64,000 nucleotides of DNA, taken from the NCBI GenBank assembly GCA_008360955.1, contig LUCM01001857.1:393361-457360 (forward strand), read 5' to 3'. The DNA comes from Fasciolopsis buskii (Eukaryota; Platyhelminthes; Trematoda; Plagiorchiida; Fasciolidae). The position numbers were made by a program, and so were the translations under genes. The notes beneath the pieces are model-generated. The model was not told the origin of the DNA and ran no database searches. It was given only the letters and a program-made list of their open reading frames with translations. Shown here in pieces: positions 24,736 to 38,128 of this stretch (position 1 is the stretch's first letter; each line of letters begins with the position of its first letter).

Positions 24736-25369
24736 AAATTTCACCTCGTTCCTATTAGCTCAGCCCAACTAACAAAGAATTATCAACAAATCACGGTTGT
24801 GGTTCTTCTGTGGACTCTTTGACGAAGAGCTTCCATGCACACTCCCGACACTACAAATTGGATTCTGATGAGACATACTTAATATACTTAATATGCCTTA
24901 TACACAAGCCTCTTAAAAAAGTTCAAGCGAAGCCTGTCAACCGAGATTCGACACAATCCGCGACAAAGTCCGTTGGGAACTGGCATATTATCGCTTCGAC
25001 CATGTGGTCAGCTGTAAAATAGCCAAGCTTCAGTGTGTTCTTTCCAAGGTTTAGTACGCGAAGATCTTGACAAGGAATTGCGTTGGTGCCTAGATTACAA
25101 AAAATAAAAGTAGGAATGAATCAGAATTGCCAAAAGCCGATAAAACAAAGGCGACTACCAGCATTTCATGCTCAATGCAAAGCCAAGAGTCCATTTCAAG
25201 ATAAATCGTTAGAAATGGATTGGTGAGCAAACAAAATGCATAAGTTCGGAAAGAGCAGTTAACTACGTGTGAATGGTGTAAATAACGGGAAATGCCAGTG
25301 ATTTACGTCTTTAGATCAGTTGATAGAAGAGGTAAAAGTTTGCACTGCCATAGATTGTCACTGTATCTG

Positions 25370-25640
25370 GATTTCTGGGTGACGTACAACAGCCACTTTT
25401 CGGCAATAATACCGTAGTCATTTAAGACGCCTCAGTATGAAATTTCATTGACAGATCGAACTTAAAACAGAAATCCGACAAAGTCACAGTGACAAGGATA
25501 TCTTTCTCCTTGAGTTTCCGTGCTAATGAAGCAAGTGAACAATCGACGGAACTGCCGTTTCATCCCGTAAAGTTGAGACATCTTTTTGGTATAGCGGACG
25601 CCAAGTGCCGTTGAGGGGCGTTCCCAGAAACTCACTTTGG
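25370..25640 (-). repeat. Dispersed repeat E, copy 1
   Basis: 25521-25591 is the reverse complement of 26428-26498 with about seven mismatches in 71 bp. A second conserved block, GGCGTCTTAAATG, lies on the distal side of both. The conserved strand reads as peptide MSQLYGMKRQFRRLFTCFIS, so it may derive from an element's coding region. Confidence 0.6.
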
Positions 25641-26427
25641 CCATTTGATCTTGGATGGGTGTGTAAGTTCACCCATTAGCTACCTCATGGGACAAAAGGC
25701 CGGTATACAGAGTAAGCGAATGAATTTTAACCACCTCTAGTTTGGTTACTTCCATTCCTGTGACATGCTGCTAATCACCTTCGGGTTGGTGAAAGGGCCC
25801 TAAATTAAATCGCTGTCATGAACCGTCAGAAACACCTTTAGATATTGTGAAAGGCTAAATCCAGGGGATTTTTTATGTTACAAAACTCCCCTGGTGAAGG
25901 TTGAAATCTGTGGCCTAGTCGTTGGCGTATTGTCACTCGCTCGAAAAAATATGCAGTCCCACTAAATATCATATAGCCTACCTTTTTTCAATTCAGGGGA
26001 CATTTTTTCGGCCTTGATACCGTAAAGAACTCAATGTGCACGAAATGCCGATTGGTCAATGCCCACTGAGCTACAAACCAGTCAGCAAAAGGAAGGCGGA
26101 AAACGAATTGGTCCCTCAGAAAACAGACAACCACAGTTCGATAATTCAGCACCCTTGAAATACGTATAGTGCAGTCAGTGACGTTGAAAATTTAGACAGG
26201 GTGTGTTTTTAGCAAGATTATGCTAAATTTGACAATGCAAACCTAACAAAGAGTTCTTTACTGTTTCACAGGCCAGCAACCAATCCAAAGGGCATCAGTT
26301 GGGCCATCTTGACTCGAAGACTATAACAGTCATAGAACGTGTAGGTAAACGGATGAACAAAAGGTTGGCGTGAATCACAGCTGGATACCAACTGGTAACG
26401 ATATGTTGCGCCATTTCACGTCCGATG

Positions 26428-26640
26428 TACCAAAAAGATGTGTCAAATTTACGGGGTGAAACAGCAGTTCCACCGATTGTTCACGTGCTTCATTAGCATT
26501 GCGGTCTGTTGGAAGCTAGGTCAATGGAATTTCGTAATTAGGCGTCTTAAATGCCTACCAAAGGATTATGGTGTGCGCCATTCTGTGGTTGTTTATTGTA
26601 TGGATACATGTCTGGAACGTGCCCATTGCCACCTGAAAAT
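26428..26640 (+). repeat. Dispersed repeat E, copy 2
   Basis: Opposite orientation to the copy at 25370-25640. The peptide reads MCQIYGVKQQFHRLFTCFIS. Most differences change amino acids, so there is no sign of purifying selection between the copies. Confidence 0.6.
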
Positions 26641-29600
26641 TAATTTGTTCTTTATAGAAACCTTTTTGGGCAAATCAAAGTCGTCAATGGGCCAGGATGC
26701 CATAGATTGGCAGGTCACACGAACTTTGTCACCTTGTTGTCTGCGAATCCACGCAGCGGCATGAGGTGGGGCTTCCTTGTTCTGCTGAAAGTCGACATTC
26801 TCAGGCACTTCAACTTGTCATTCACAATCACTTGATTCATGAAATTGGCTTCTGTCTACGTAACCGCACTTTGAGTACGTGCCCGTTAGCAAACAGCCTT
26901 CATGTTTGCACAGACACTCTCATACACGTACACATACGCACAGACTGCCTGACCCTGTGTGCTTTGCGTTTTTATCCGAGTAAGCTTTATTCCGCCTACT
27001 CATTCTCACTTTTAAGTTCACATCAAAGTATCAATGGTTTATGTTAATGGGGCGAAACAGTTTTCCATGTAGTATTCGTATTTCGTTGTCCTACGTTGTA
27101 CGGCAATGCCGGAGGTATTTCCCCATACTTAATCTCATCCTCCTGAAGACCTGTCTTCTTCTCAGTGGTTGGTTAACAAGAAACATGAGAGTTCTAGTAG
27201 TCGGAATTTTTTTCTAAGCATCACAGTTGTTTTTTGTCAATCGTTAATCTCAAACAGTGCAATGACTCTAGAAGAGATCTTTTTACTTTTAGCGAGTTCC
27301 GTGCAATCTGGGGTCCCATGTCTTTGGTGTGTCGCATAGGAATCCAACTAGTCATATCCTTTGCCATCGACGAAATTCAGCTTTTATACCGAGTGACTGT
27401 GCAGAAGTCGCGTGTGCCAGATTTTGATGATGGTTCGTGGTCATTCAGGAACCCGGCGTATCCTATTCGAGAGACCGACCGCAATAAACGAAATTAATAC
27501 AGTGATAAGACTGTGTTTTTGTCTCATGTATCTCAACAAACAGATTAGTGCTGGAGGCTTTCTAGTACGTCATTTCTTCAGGTCTTTCACCATTCAACGT
27601 CATCCACACTGGTGACAGTAGCCTCAGGCTTGGGTTGGAATAAAAACAAGCCGTCGTTGAAATTGCATCTATTGACGAAATTCACAGTAGACAATGAAGT
27701 TACGCTAACGGGTTGTGCAATTCATACATGATGTTCCCTTTTGCGATCTGTGCCGTCTAAAAGTGTGCACTTATCCCCACTGGGGTGTCATGACTGTTAA
27801 AAACACTCCGAGGCTAGTAAATGATTATCGGGTGCTGTTACTCAATCTAAGAGCATCTGTATATTCAATGATACAGATTTCTTGAATTACACGGGATTAT
27901 TCAACTCGAATAGACCAAACGCTCTCTGTTTTCACCCGCGTGTCAGGACTCAGATCACTCTTAGTGCACGAAGTTCGATTCCTGCTAATTTCGATAGCAC
28001 TGAGAAGGGAGGGAGGAGCAAACTATGGGCACTTCGTTACCACCTGACTCGTTGTCACAACTGAACTGCTGAAGCCTTGTGTGCCTTTTGGTTCCCAACC
28101 AGTTCCCACTGTTATGCTTCCCAGTCATATGGAGGCCTTGCTCTTTCTGCTGATCTCGTTTGTATGCATAGAATAGAAACAGCATTCGAGTTATTGCACT
28201 TTTATCTTACCCTTGCTTCGAATCATTCGAGGTGTGCGACCATCGAATCATAACTGGAGCTGCAACCCAGATTAGATAACTGAGTCTCTGCAACACCAAG
28301 ACACGTACACAACCCAACTCATGGGCGATCCGGATTAATCATCAGGGGTTTACGTCACCTCAGCAATATAAGATCACAAACCAGCCGTACGAGAGGGTCT
28401 CCTGACCCAAAGTCAGCGCGTTCAAATTGTCGGCGTTCAATCGCGCTTGCTAACTTTACCGAGGTTCAACTGGAAGGCAGTGATAAGACTGAAGTCTTCG
28501 CTTATCCTGAGTTCGAGTCTTAGCGGGGGCAAGATAGGGAGGTTTGCACTGCCAGCGTTTTCTCACGAGTATGATATATTAGCACAATGCTTACATGGTT
28601 TCCATTAATAAGATGAAGTTTAATAATGCTAGAGATATTTTATAGAGGTAGGCAACGTGTACGGATATCTGAAGATGCTGTTCCTGAATTGTATTGATCG
28701 GTCGCCGAAGAAATAACTAGGGCTGGAATGACGAACGGCGGTTCAAACCATTTTCACTGATTCACTGTGTGCATTCTTCTTTTGATCTGTTATGAATATA
28801 AACTCTGGGTTGAATAAACATAATTCCAAAGCACAGATAAAAACGAAAACACCGGGGAATCAGTTACTTGACCAGTACCGTGAGGGAATGCCTTCCATTG
28901 CCTAAGCCTTGCCGGAATCGATGGGTGCTGTTCTGTTGCTCATCGGTATTGGCTCAACGCTGGGCCAGGATCGGCAAGCTGAACATCAGTAAACATAGGC
29001 AGTCGCAATTTGGTCGTGTCAAATTGCGAGCGCGTTCCGATAGCCCTGCTACACTGGCCATCGGGCGTCACGTGGCGTGAGTATCCGTTAAACGGCAAGA
29101 CTGTAGAGACAAACCAGGTAAAGCATACAGCGTCAGCGGTTAATGTTTCACAATGAAGAGACCCTGACCGCGTCGGATTGAAAACAAAAAGGCGAAACGG
29201 ACCAGTCGTACAGCACTTCGGCAAATCGATGAAACAAATGGGAGTCACATAGATCCGACTATGCATTAGTAAGTCCTATGAATACGTCAAAGCTTTGCCA
29301 ATAAAAATGTTACGGCCTAGCTCAGTTGTTTTCGATATAGTTTGTAGGAACGAAAGATCGATGATTAGCAATAGATACAGTTGCGGATTGGCGCTATTCG
29401 GGCTAGAAACGACAGACGTCTTTTAAGAAGAGATGCGATAAATTGTTTATCGTCCCACAGCAACTGGGTTCTGTTTCCCAGTGGTATGTATGTGGTATGT
29501 ATGCACGTACCCTCAGTTTCAAGGATAAGGTATGAATGTTGTGAAAGGAACGTATCCTGATGCTGCTTGGATCTAGATGATAGAAAACCTGCAACATTGT

Positions 29601-30230
29601 CTTTGAAACTTAGGGTGGGATAAAGCTACACGGGTTATCAGTAAGTCGAGCCTGGTAACAACCGCGCAGCAGCGAATCGCCCTCTGGTACTAGGTGACTT
29701 AGGTTTCAGATAAACTTGTATTTTATTCCCCCTTTCGATTACTTGAGTGTTGGTCAGCTTGACAAGCAATTGAGATGTGAAAGTTGGATGAGTAGTTGTG
29801 GTTTACAAAAGTGACACTAAAATCGTTGAGTCAGTTTAAGATCAGAAAGTCCCCTTAAAATACTAACTAGGCAATAGTCGAATATGGCGGACGAGGACAG
29901 TAAGCGTTTTGGTTTTTTTTCGTGCTAGGTTTTTGTTCACCTAACATGTGACTGGGCCCAAATTCCACAGTTTTTCATCGTACCGCAGAATGCCATCGCT
30001 ATTGCCACTTCGTACACCTCAACAACCAGGGTGTTTTAGAAGCACTTTTCCCGTTCTGTTGTCCACATTTTTAGTCCCTTGTACGACGTATTAGTAATCA
30101 ACTTGCATCAGTTTCCGCATTAGGAGCCTTTCTCACCTCTCGGACTTTGGGTCCAATTTGACTTATTTACTTATTGTTTTTACAAATGCTATGGATGTTG
30201 TTATTTGGCCAGTAAATAATTTCAAGTGAT
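26641..30230. other. Non-coding, nothing firmly recognised
   Basis: About 3.6 kb without a supported gene. ATGGCGGACGAGGACA followed by GTAAGC at 29884-29904 looks like a start codon and donor, but its phase does not fit the next candidate exon. Confidence 0.4.
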
Positions 30231-30240
30231 GGTCATTTAG

Positions 30241-30389
30241 GCCTATGACGAGGACAAGGCTAAGAAGGCTCAATCCTTAAAAAAATCTTGGAACAATCTG
30301 TACTACCTCATGATGGAGTTTAGAGGAGACCAGATTTGGATGAGAAAGCAGAAGTTGAATTTCATAAAGAGGCACTGTCACGGGTTTAG
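30241..30389 (+). CDS. Candidate coding exon, unidentified
   Basis: An open stretch directly after a CATTTAG acceptor-like site. It encodes AYDEDKAKKAQSLKKSWNNL and continues YYLMMEFRGDQIW, charged and helical in look. No consensus donor is obvious (GG|GTTTAG near 30382 is the nearest). I do not recognise it. It could be an exon or an old element. Confidence 0.2.
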
Positions 30390-30529
30390 TTCTCGTTCTG
30401 TACGCCTCACATGATAGTTGACTCCATTGACGAACTGACCGACTATTTGATGTCAGTTTGCCGCAGTTTCGCCCGGTTTCACATCAAACCGCTGACCGAT
30501 CATCATTCAGTTCGTTACTGCAGGAGACA

Positions 30530-30690
30530 ACTTACTGTCGACCGGCTTGTAACCTGTTGAGACCCTGCAAGGTTCCCGGTCACTCCAAGTTTCAGGGTCA
30601 TGGTTGCCGGATTCTCCTACCCTCCTCGATCCGTGTAGTGAGCTCTAGCGTCTATTAAGCATATCCTTTCCGCTACACTCATGCTTCTAG
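30530..30690 (+). repeat. SINE family A, copy 7
   Basis: Contains CACTCCAAGTTTCAGGGTCA, GGTTGCCGGATTCTCC, CCGTGTAGTG and CTACACTCATGCTTC, in family order. The head is degraded. Confidence 0.6.
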
Positions 30691-31968
30691 CATGCCATAA
30701 GTGAAATGCGACTTAAATCAGTGTTGGTCACTCTTTAGGAAATTCAACTAATGGTCCCTCACTTTATTGTGATTTCTTGAATTCACTCTTGAAGTGATGC
30801 AATAATATGGGAAATGTACACTTAAAAGACCAGAGATGTCCGACTGCAATGCTCTAGATTAGAGTAGTTTCCTAATTCAGTCGGACGGAGGATGCAGTTT
30901 TGCGAATCATTTGATTGGAAGCCTTCTGGATATATGGTTCATTGAAGTCCAATCTGCTGACGGGAAACTGACATGTGGGCTGGGTGGGCAACAGGCAAAT
31001 CACTAATGCATGTTGAAAATAAAATGCTGAAAGAATAACATCTTGGAAGACACTGGTAAGGCTTAATAAATGCCCAGAAACATTTCCATCCAGATTCATG
31101 TAACGCATTCTTTCGAAAAACAGTCAATCACCCAGTTAGGTAGGTTAAGGGTAGCAGTTTTTCGAAGATGGTTCGTAATGTACTGTTAAGTCTATTGGAT
31201 GATCGAGAAATGTCTAATTGGATTGCTAACATTAATGAAGGACTAATCAGTGTAGTATACAACGGACTCTTTCATATCTTCTGCAGAGGAATTCTGTTTC
31301 TACCCGGCTTTGTGCTCCTTACTGAGACTTCTAACCGTTGCTTGAGTGTCGCAATACTGCGTACTTCCGCCTGACGGAACTCCTTGTTTTGTTTGCTTTT
31401 AAAATTCTCCAGGCCTAATTGTGGCAGGATCTAGTCATCCTACTGGTTAGAACTGATAAGGCCGTCGATCGCTCTGGATTCATCTGCATTTTTAGTGCCC
31501 GGGTATGGCTCTGACGCGCACCACTGCAGTATTCCGCGAAACTTTGACTAGATGAGCAAACTTCCACCATTAATTTTCCGTTCCTAAAACCTGCTATTTG
31601 TATTTATCTTACTCAAAACCGTTGTCAGTAGCCACCATCTAGAAAAGCAAGAAAGTTGAAGTCAATCGCTTTGGCCTATCGATTTCCGTAGTCATCCGCA
31701 GAATTTGTAATGTCTAGTTTTGCACTGCATTACAGACTTTTATTAGCCACAAAATTTGATTTTGGTCAGAGGATAAAAGTGAATAACCTCCATTTTAAAG
31801 ACAGCACGAAGAAACCCCAGATGACGAAAATTGATCCCGTTAATGAGATTCGTATTCTGTCAACTTTTTCACTGACCGGGGCACGAGCTGGACGAGGTGC
31901 TGCAAAATAGCCTTAGATATTGATGCAGGAAGAACTGAGCGTAAATTGAGAACAAGTGAAAAAATGTA

Positions 31969-32556
31969 AATGACAAGAGAGGAAAAACTGAAGCTGCGAG
32001 AAGTTTTGTAGGCAGTTTTTCTTAGAAGCACTGAGATTATATATTTTTATAGCAAGTGAATCTCCTAGAAAAGAATTACTGCTGACGATAGTCAATCCGC
32101 GAGCAAAAGGTCCTCTCAGGTAGAGGTTAGTGGTGTGTGGAAAGGAGAGTATATTATTGAATAAGCTGGTAAATTGCCGCTTGTTAAACACCACACTGCT
32201 CTAGTCTGTTAACTGGAAAAAATGGTCGACGTAGTCACTATTTATTGGTTTAATATTCCGGTCATAAATTCATTCATTGGGTGAATTCAACATTATTCTG
32301 TTGTACTTAGCCATAAACGTGGGCCGAAGTCCTCTCAATGGCTAAATGTAAGATGTAACCATTCAGCAAACTTTCGGGCAGATCGAATTTAAAAATTTGT
32401 TGTATCATTTACAGTCTGATCTGCATATGACATATTCATGAAAAAACTTGTGATTGATGTGGCTATTCATAACGATGTTTCCCATGTCCTATAACCAGAT
32501 CATCAGGTCACCCCAGTGCCACTGATAATCGACATTATATATATATATATATATAT
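31969..32556 (+). repeat. Left copy of gap-flanking duplication
   Basis: 588 bp reading the same as 32853-33440, at an offset of exactly 884 bp. It ends in a (TA)n run that enters the gap. See the gap entry. Confidence 0.9.
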
Positions 32557-32852
32557 NNNNNNNNNNNNNNNNNNNNNNNNNNNNNNNNNNNNNNNNNNNN
32601 NNNNNNNNNNNNNNNNNNNNNNNNNNNNNNNNNNNNNNNNNNNNNNNNNNNNNNNNNNNNNNNNNNNNNNNNNNNNNNNNNNNNNNNNNNNNNNNNNNNN
32701 NNNNNNNNNNNNNNNNNNNNNNNNNNNNNNNNNNNNNNNNNNNNNNNNNNNNNNNNNNNNNNNNNNNNNNNNNNNNNNNNNNNNNNNNNNNNNNNNNNNN
32801 NNNNNNNNNNNNNNNNNNNNNNNNNNNNNNNNNNNNNNNNNNNNNNNNNNNN
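32557..32852. other. Assembly gap (296 N)
   Basis: A run of 296 N starting inside a (TA)n tract. The sequence after the gap restarts with the same bases as 31969, so the gap was probably closed by overlapping or duplicated contig ends. Frames that read through the N are meaningless. Confidence 0.98.
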
Positions 32853-33417
32853 AATGACAAGAGAGGAAAAACTGAAGCTGCGAGAAGTTTTGTAGGCAGT
32901 TTTTCTTAGAAGCACTGAGATTATATATTTTTATAGCAAGTGAATCTCCTAGAAAAGAATTACTGCTGACGATAGTCAATCCGCGAGCAAAAGGTCCTCT
33001 CAGGTAGAGGTTAGTGGTGTGTGGAAAGGAGAGTATATTATTGAATAAGCTGGTAAATTGCCGCTTGTTAAACACCACACTGCTCTAGTCTGTTAACTGG
33101 AAAAAATGGTCGACGTAGTCACTATTTATTGGTTTAATATTCCGGTCATAAATTCATTCATTGGGTGAATTCAACATTATTCTGTTGTACTTAGCCATAA
33201 ACGTGGGCCGAAGTCCTCTCAATGGCTAAATGTAAGATGTAACCATTCAGCAAACTTTCGGGCAGATCGAATTTAAAAATTTGTTGTATCATTTACAGTC
33301 TGATCTGCATATGACATATTCATGAAAAAACTTGTGATTGATGTGGCTATTCATAACGATGTTTCCCATGTCCTATAACCAGATCATCAGGTCACCCCAG
33401 TGCCACTGATAATCGAC

Positions 33418-33440
<23 letters not shown>
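32853..33440 (+). repeat. Right copy of gap-flanking duplication
   Basis: Same sequence as 31969-32556, including the small frames, for example the one starting MVFNKRQFTSLFNNILSF on the minus strand. Confidence 0.9.
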
Positions 33441-33466
<26 letters not shown>

Positions 33467-33467
33467 C
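33418..33467. repeat. (TA)n microsatellite
   Basis: About 24 TA units with one GTA interruption; probably the true extent of the run that broke the assembly at 32556. Confidence 0.9.
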
Positions 33468-33479
33468 AAACAAATGAGC

Positions 33480-36400
33480 TGCCCAGATTGTTGAGATCTG
33501 ACAGACGCAGTCAGCTTACCTGATCTTAGTCCCGTCCTAGGATTCTTTCCTGTGGAGAGGATGCTAGTTTATTCCACTAGCAAAGCAAACAGACTTCCCT
33601 TCTTCGTTTTTGGCTAGTTGGTTTCCTGAACGGGGATTCTCTATACTCAGCTTTCATGATGAATCACACATTAGCACAATGCTGTCCAAAACACTTTCTA
33701 TCCGCATTGTAAGATCCTGCTACTGCCGTGTTTTCGGCCCAATCTCACCTCACATGTTTATTCTTACTATGATAACAGGAGCCATCCCGATGATCTCAGG
33801 TGTTCCTGTTTTCTAGTAAAGCATTGGAGTGTGAAATACCTTTGTGAAAATGAAATCCGAGACTGGTCAACTTAGTGGTAGTCGCTTCATGCTGGAAGTG
33901 CTGTTCCCAAGGGTCGGCCGTACTATTGTGAATGGTCGTTAGTCTTTACTCAAGCAGTTAGGATGGTGCTGCTATTTGTAGTTGCAAAAAATCGAATCGA
34001 GGTTCAGAAAGCACGTTGTGCGATATCGAACCGGAAATGGACAGCCTAGTAATGCTTACTAGCTACCACTATAGTTCGTCGAGATATTTTCGTTTCCTTG
34101 AACCGTTTTCGTCTTCCTGTTGACTAGCGCACGGTTTGAAAGTTGTCGTCATTCTAAGTTTTTTCCGTTTCTCCGCTCCCATATGCGATAGCGGGTGACT
34201 GTCTGAGTGTGCGCGCGATGAAAATACGGTTAGAATGCTGTAGTTCATAGTCCACCATCGTTGACTCACTAACGAATTCCGGGAACGATGGCTGATTGAT
34301 GGAACCATTGACTATTTCACTTAAATCCTCATCACGAAAATTGTTGATGATTACATCGTGCTGTATCGGGTGGTTGTTGGAAGTCTTTGACCATTAGGAT
34401 GTGCATCCCGGTTTCCCACAGCAAATTCACCGGTTATTCGTTGGCCACGGTACCAAGATCGGTTTTCGATTTTAATTCTGCCATCCGCTCAAAGTTAATC
34501 ATTTTTAACTCATGGTACTTGGGTGGCCATCATCTTGATGTTTGGCTGTGGACACTGCAACCTTGGATCTTCCCAATACCCATCATCTTTGCAATTAGTA
34601 GCTTATGAATTCCATTTGCATTTATAAATAGAGCAAAATGATTACCGTCAGAAGATTGGGACCGATTGATCCAGATTATGCTATTTGATGAAAGCGGAAT
34701 AAAAATGGTACCATCAATTCGATGAAGTGATGCAGTGTAAATGTGCGTGTGTGTGTGTATGTGTGCACTGACTGGTTGAGATATACCACCTTATCTTATG
34801 TTAAGTTTAATCGCTGATTATGCGGATTTCTTCCACTACACCAAAGAGTCCTGCATGCCATGTGTCTTTTGTTTCTTTCTATAAACTACTGACCATGGCT
34901 AATTTTAGAATCGCATTTCAACTTGCTTATACAAACACCACTTAAATATTTGGGACCCGAATGAAAACATGCATCTGGAATTGAGCAGCTGTGAAATCAA
35001 ATACTTGTCTCAGTTTGTTTTAAGTGCTCTAAACCTCAGTATACTGTCATTCACCAGAACGCACTATTGAGAGCACCTTTTGATGCAGTGGATGATGGTC
35101 TGCTGTCGTTTCTTAACCCATTGAGAACATATTGGGTTCCATATCACTGCAATTGAGAGCCACAGTCGCTGATTCTCTCCACCAGCGCGTCTTTAAGATT
35201 ACAACCACGACACGGTGATGTAATACGAAGCAATAAAGTAGTGATGGATCTGAATTATTTATGAGTTGTTCTTTTCAACTGGGTCACCGGACACTCACAG
35301 ACTCAAAGCGAAAACGGCAGCAAGCGGCCCAACAGTTCAAACCTCCTGAACCAAATGTCGTTTCTCTAAAGATAGAGATCAAGTTAGTGGTGGTTTAACT
35401 TAGAATTCGATGTCGTCAATGAGTTCTGAGGTTGAAGTTAACGACAAACCTGTGGAAACAGGTCACTACCACCTCGAGTGGTGATGGAACCTTTAAGATC
35501 TAAACGCTAGGCTCTGCTCTCGCTCTTATGGAGAACGAGAATTATTTATAATACTTTGTGCTCAAATACTTGGACAGTAACCATGTTGCTTGTAATGCTG
35601 GACAAGTTGGCGTTATATCAACAGTCAAACTCACCTGCGCAAGGGAGTGTAGTGTGCGCTATTTGTAATAAAATGCCCTCTCTTGGGACCGATCAAAACA
35701 TTGTTTAGTGGTGAGATTCCCTTGAAAAATCAATTTTTTATTGTAGATGTGTATCATGTGATTTGCCTCAAACTGTCACTCATTGTTATTTGGCTGAACC
35801 ACTTCTAAATCGTCTGACTACAGCTGTTCATCAAGTTGGTTTATGTCATGATAAGAGCTAACATTCGCATTAGACAGGAGCATAGCGCACAGGCGCTTAG
35901 CAGCTGTGTTCGGCAGTGGCAAGCGTACCGGATCGGAACCTCTGAACCAACTTGACCATCGATTACACTCTTCTGAAATATAAGCTCGCCTCGACATTCC
36001 AACCGGGAGTCTTTCAAAACATGCACTAGATCGTCATTTTCCCGCATTTTTGCTACCATCTCATTTCTACCTCTACTAGATTCAAAGATATGTTTCTATA
36101 TACGTCTTCGCAGCCATGCTTGACTAACGGTAAGACTGATTCCTCGGTTCAGATGGTCGGTACCCAGTGTCATTCCTCAAATGCGCGCCCTCTTACCACC
36201 CACTTCGACCGAATCTTCTCGTGATATGTGGTCAGCAAAAAACGGAAGTGCTCCTGCTTGATCAAAATTTGTTTTTTGAATCTATCAGAAAAATGTAATT
36301 GAAGTGGTGTTGCGTGGTGGTTTATCAGTCGCAGTCGGTGCCCCAACCCCATTGGACTTGAGAGTTCAAGGGAGGGGGTTTGAAATCCCCAGTGTAAATT

Positions 36401-36700
36401 TGGCGTAGTCTCTTGTTTCGAGACTGTCGTTGATGGCCGCCTGTTCTCTGAACCTATCTGGCCACTGGAACAGAGCTCATAACTTCCGCCCACCGTAAGG
36501 CATTACGTGTTGTGCAGGAGTACATCTGGATTTGATTGGACTTAAATATCCCAAACTGATAAAACGACCTGAAGATCGCAATTCATTTACCGGGAGGGCC
36601 CTTTTTGGCAAATAGTATGTCGTACACTGGTCAGGACTGAATGGATTGCTAACAAAGTATCTTGCAGAAATTTCAGACGACTTCGCAAAAGTTCTGAAAG
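33480..36700. other. Non-coding, nothing recognised
   Basis: No gene could be supported. A GT run lies at 34746-34759. A weak tRNA-like remnant may exist near 35890-35960 (minus). Confidence 0.4.
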
Positions 36701-36719
36701 GATAAGGAAAAGCTATGTA

Positions 36720-36905
36720 GTGTCTTTCTACTTTTTATATTTTATTTTCTTTATTCGCGAAACCACCGGGAAGGAAGTCTCGGCCAACAGAGAGTCATCA
36801 GGTGAATAAGTTAACCAGCGTTGGGAAGATTCGAACTCCTGGAGCGCCTTGATGCTGGTCGCCTGACTATTGCCAGTCATTTGTAATTGCCATGCTTTAT
36901 TTCGT
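36720..36905 (-). repeat. tRNA-derived SINE, other family
   Basis: On the minus strand a strong B box, GGAGTTCGAATCTTCCC, follows an A-box-like CAGGCGACCAGCATCAAGGC. The body ends in an A-rich tail (AAAGAAAATAAAATATAAAAA), as expected of a SINE. CTGATGA occurs in the body, but no GAAA partner or stems were found. Confidence 0.5.
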
Positions 36906-37961
36906 GTTGCTTTCCCTTTTTTAATTACGCTTGATCAATCCCGCGTTGGGAACCTTGACCCTGATTGTTTTGAACGCGTTATGTATTTGCTTTTGGACTC
37001 GTGTATGACCTGCTTGACAAATCCGCGTCAGTAGTTCGCTCGATGCGCTATCCGCTTTCAGACATCAAGGTTTGGAAAGGCATTCGGTTACCGGAGTTGA
37101 AATACGTGTCTATTTGAGAGATTACCGGATTTGGATGAGGGTTTCAGTCACGTTGGGGATAGCAAGGTCTCAGGCTTGTTTTGCTAGTTATTAGAGTTCA
37201 CTCTAAGCAGAAAGCCCCAAACTCAGATGGATTTCGTTGGCTAGGAGTTCTGTGAGTAGTCGTCACAGATAAACACATTGTATTCGGAATTAAACAGTGA
37301 TAAGGGGATTATTATATGTGGTCAGTAATCTAGGACGATCAAAAACATGTAAACCTTAACTACTGGACTTGTTTGCCTGTGACGTTTCGGATTTCCTGGT
37401 TGCGGTCCCCCAGATCGCTCCATCTGACGTCACTTGGTGGCACTGTTAAATGCCCCCGGAGTATTGCATTTCCATCAGAAACTTTTCTCCTTTTTGCATT
37501 GTTGTTTGCGAGAACTTCATCCCTTCGTTTCTTCCCTTTCTCTCCTTTATGGTCTGACTTGGCGATGCTCTAAAGCTTTTACGAAAACCGGAGATTTCCA
37601 TCGATTAGTTTTAGTTGAGAAACAATAAAAACGTGTGTGCACGCCACGCCTCGTTGTGCAGCGGCTGTTTTTCTACTTCGTTGGCTTGTTTTTGTGCTTA
37701 CTTTTTGTTGTCTTGGTTCCGTCGAACCTGGAAGGGCGATACCGATACGGAAACAGTTGCCAGCCTTTTGCACCTGCAGGTTCATGCATAAGTGATGTGG
37801 GCTGCGACAACGCACCTAATACATATTTATTCGGCCTTTCTGTGCCATAATCAATGACCGATTTGGCTGTTTGCACACGGGGCAGTTTGCGCTCGATAAT
37901 TGTTTTTACTTACCCCAGCTTGTGTGCGTGCGTGCGTAAGTGCACAAGTGCCTCTCATCAG

Positions 37962-38128
37962 ATAAACCAAAAGACAACGCCTAGTTTCCTTTCGGGCGAC
38001 AATATCAGTGAGGTGGATTTCGTCGATCTCTCATCGACACTCACGAATGCAGGCGTGCGCGCGCACCAACTGCAGTGGGGTCAACCACGATGTATTTTTG
38101 TCCTGCCGATCTGGCGCTGTTGGCCTGC
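37962..38128 (+). CDS. Candidate coding exon, unidentified
   Basis: An open frame bounded by CTCTCATCAG and GTACCG. It encodes DNISEVDFVDLSSTLTNAGV and then HQLQWGQPRCIFVLPIW. Composition is protein-like, but I recognise no family and cannot link it by phase to the exons at 39.6-41.1 kb. Confidence 0.2.

Noticed and set aside
32489..33078. Long frames across the gap (up to 191 codons)
   Set aside because: They consist mostly of N.
36750..36800. Hammerhead in the 36.8-kb SINE
   Set aside because: CTGATGA occurs on the minus strand, but no GAAA partner, stem II or stem I could be found.
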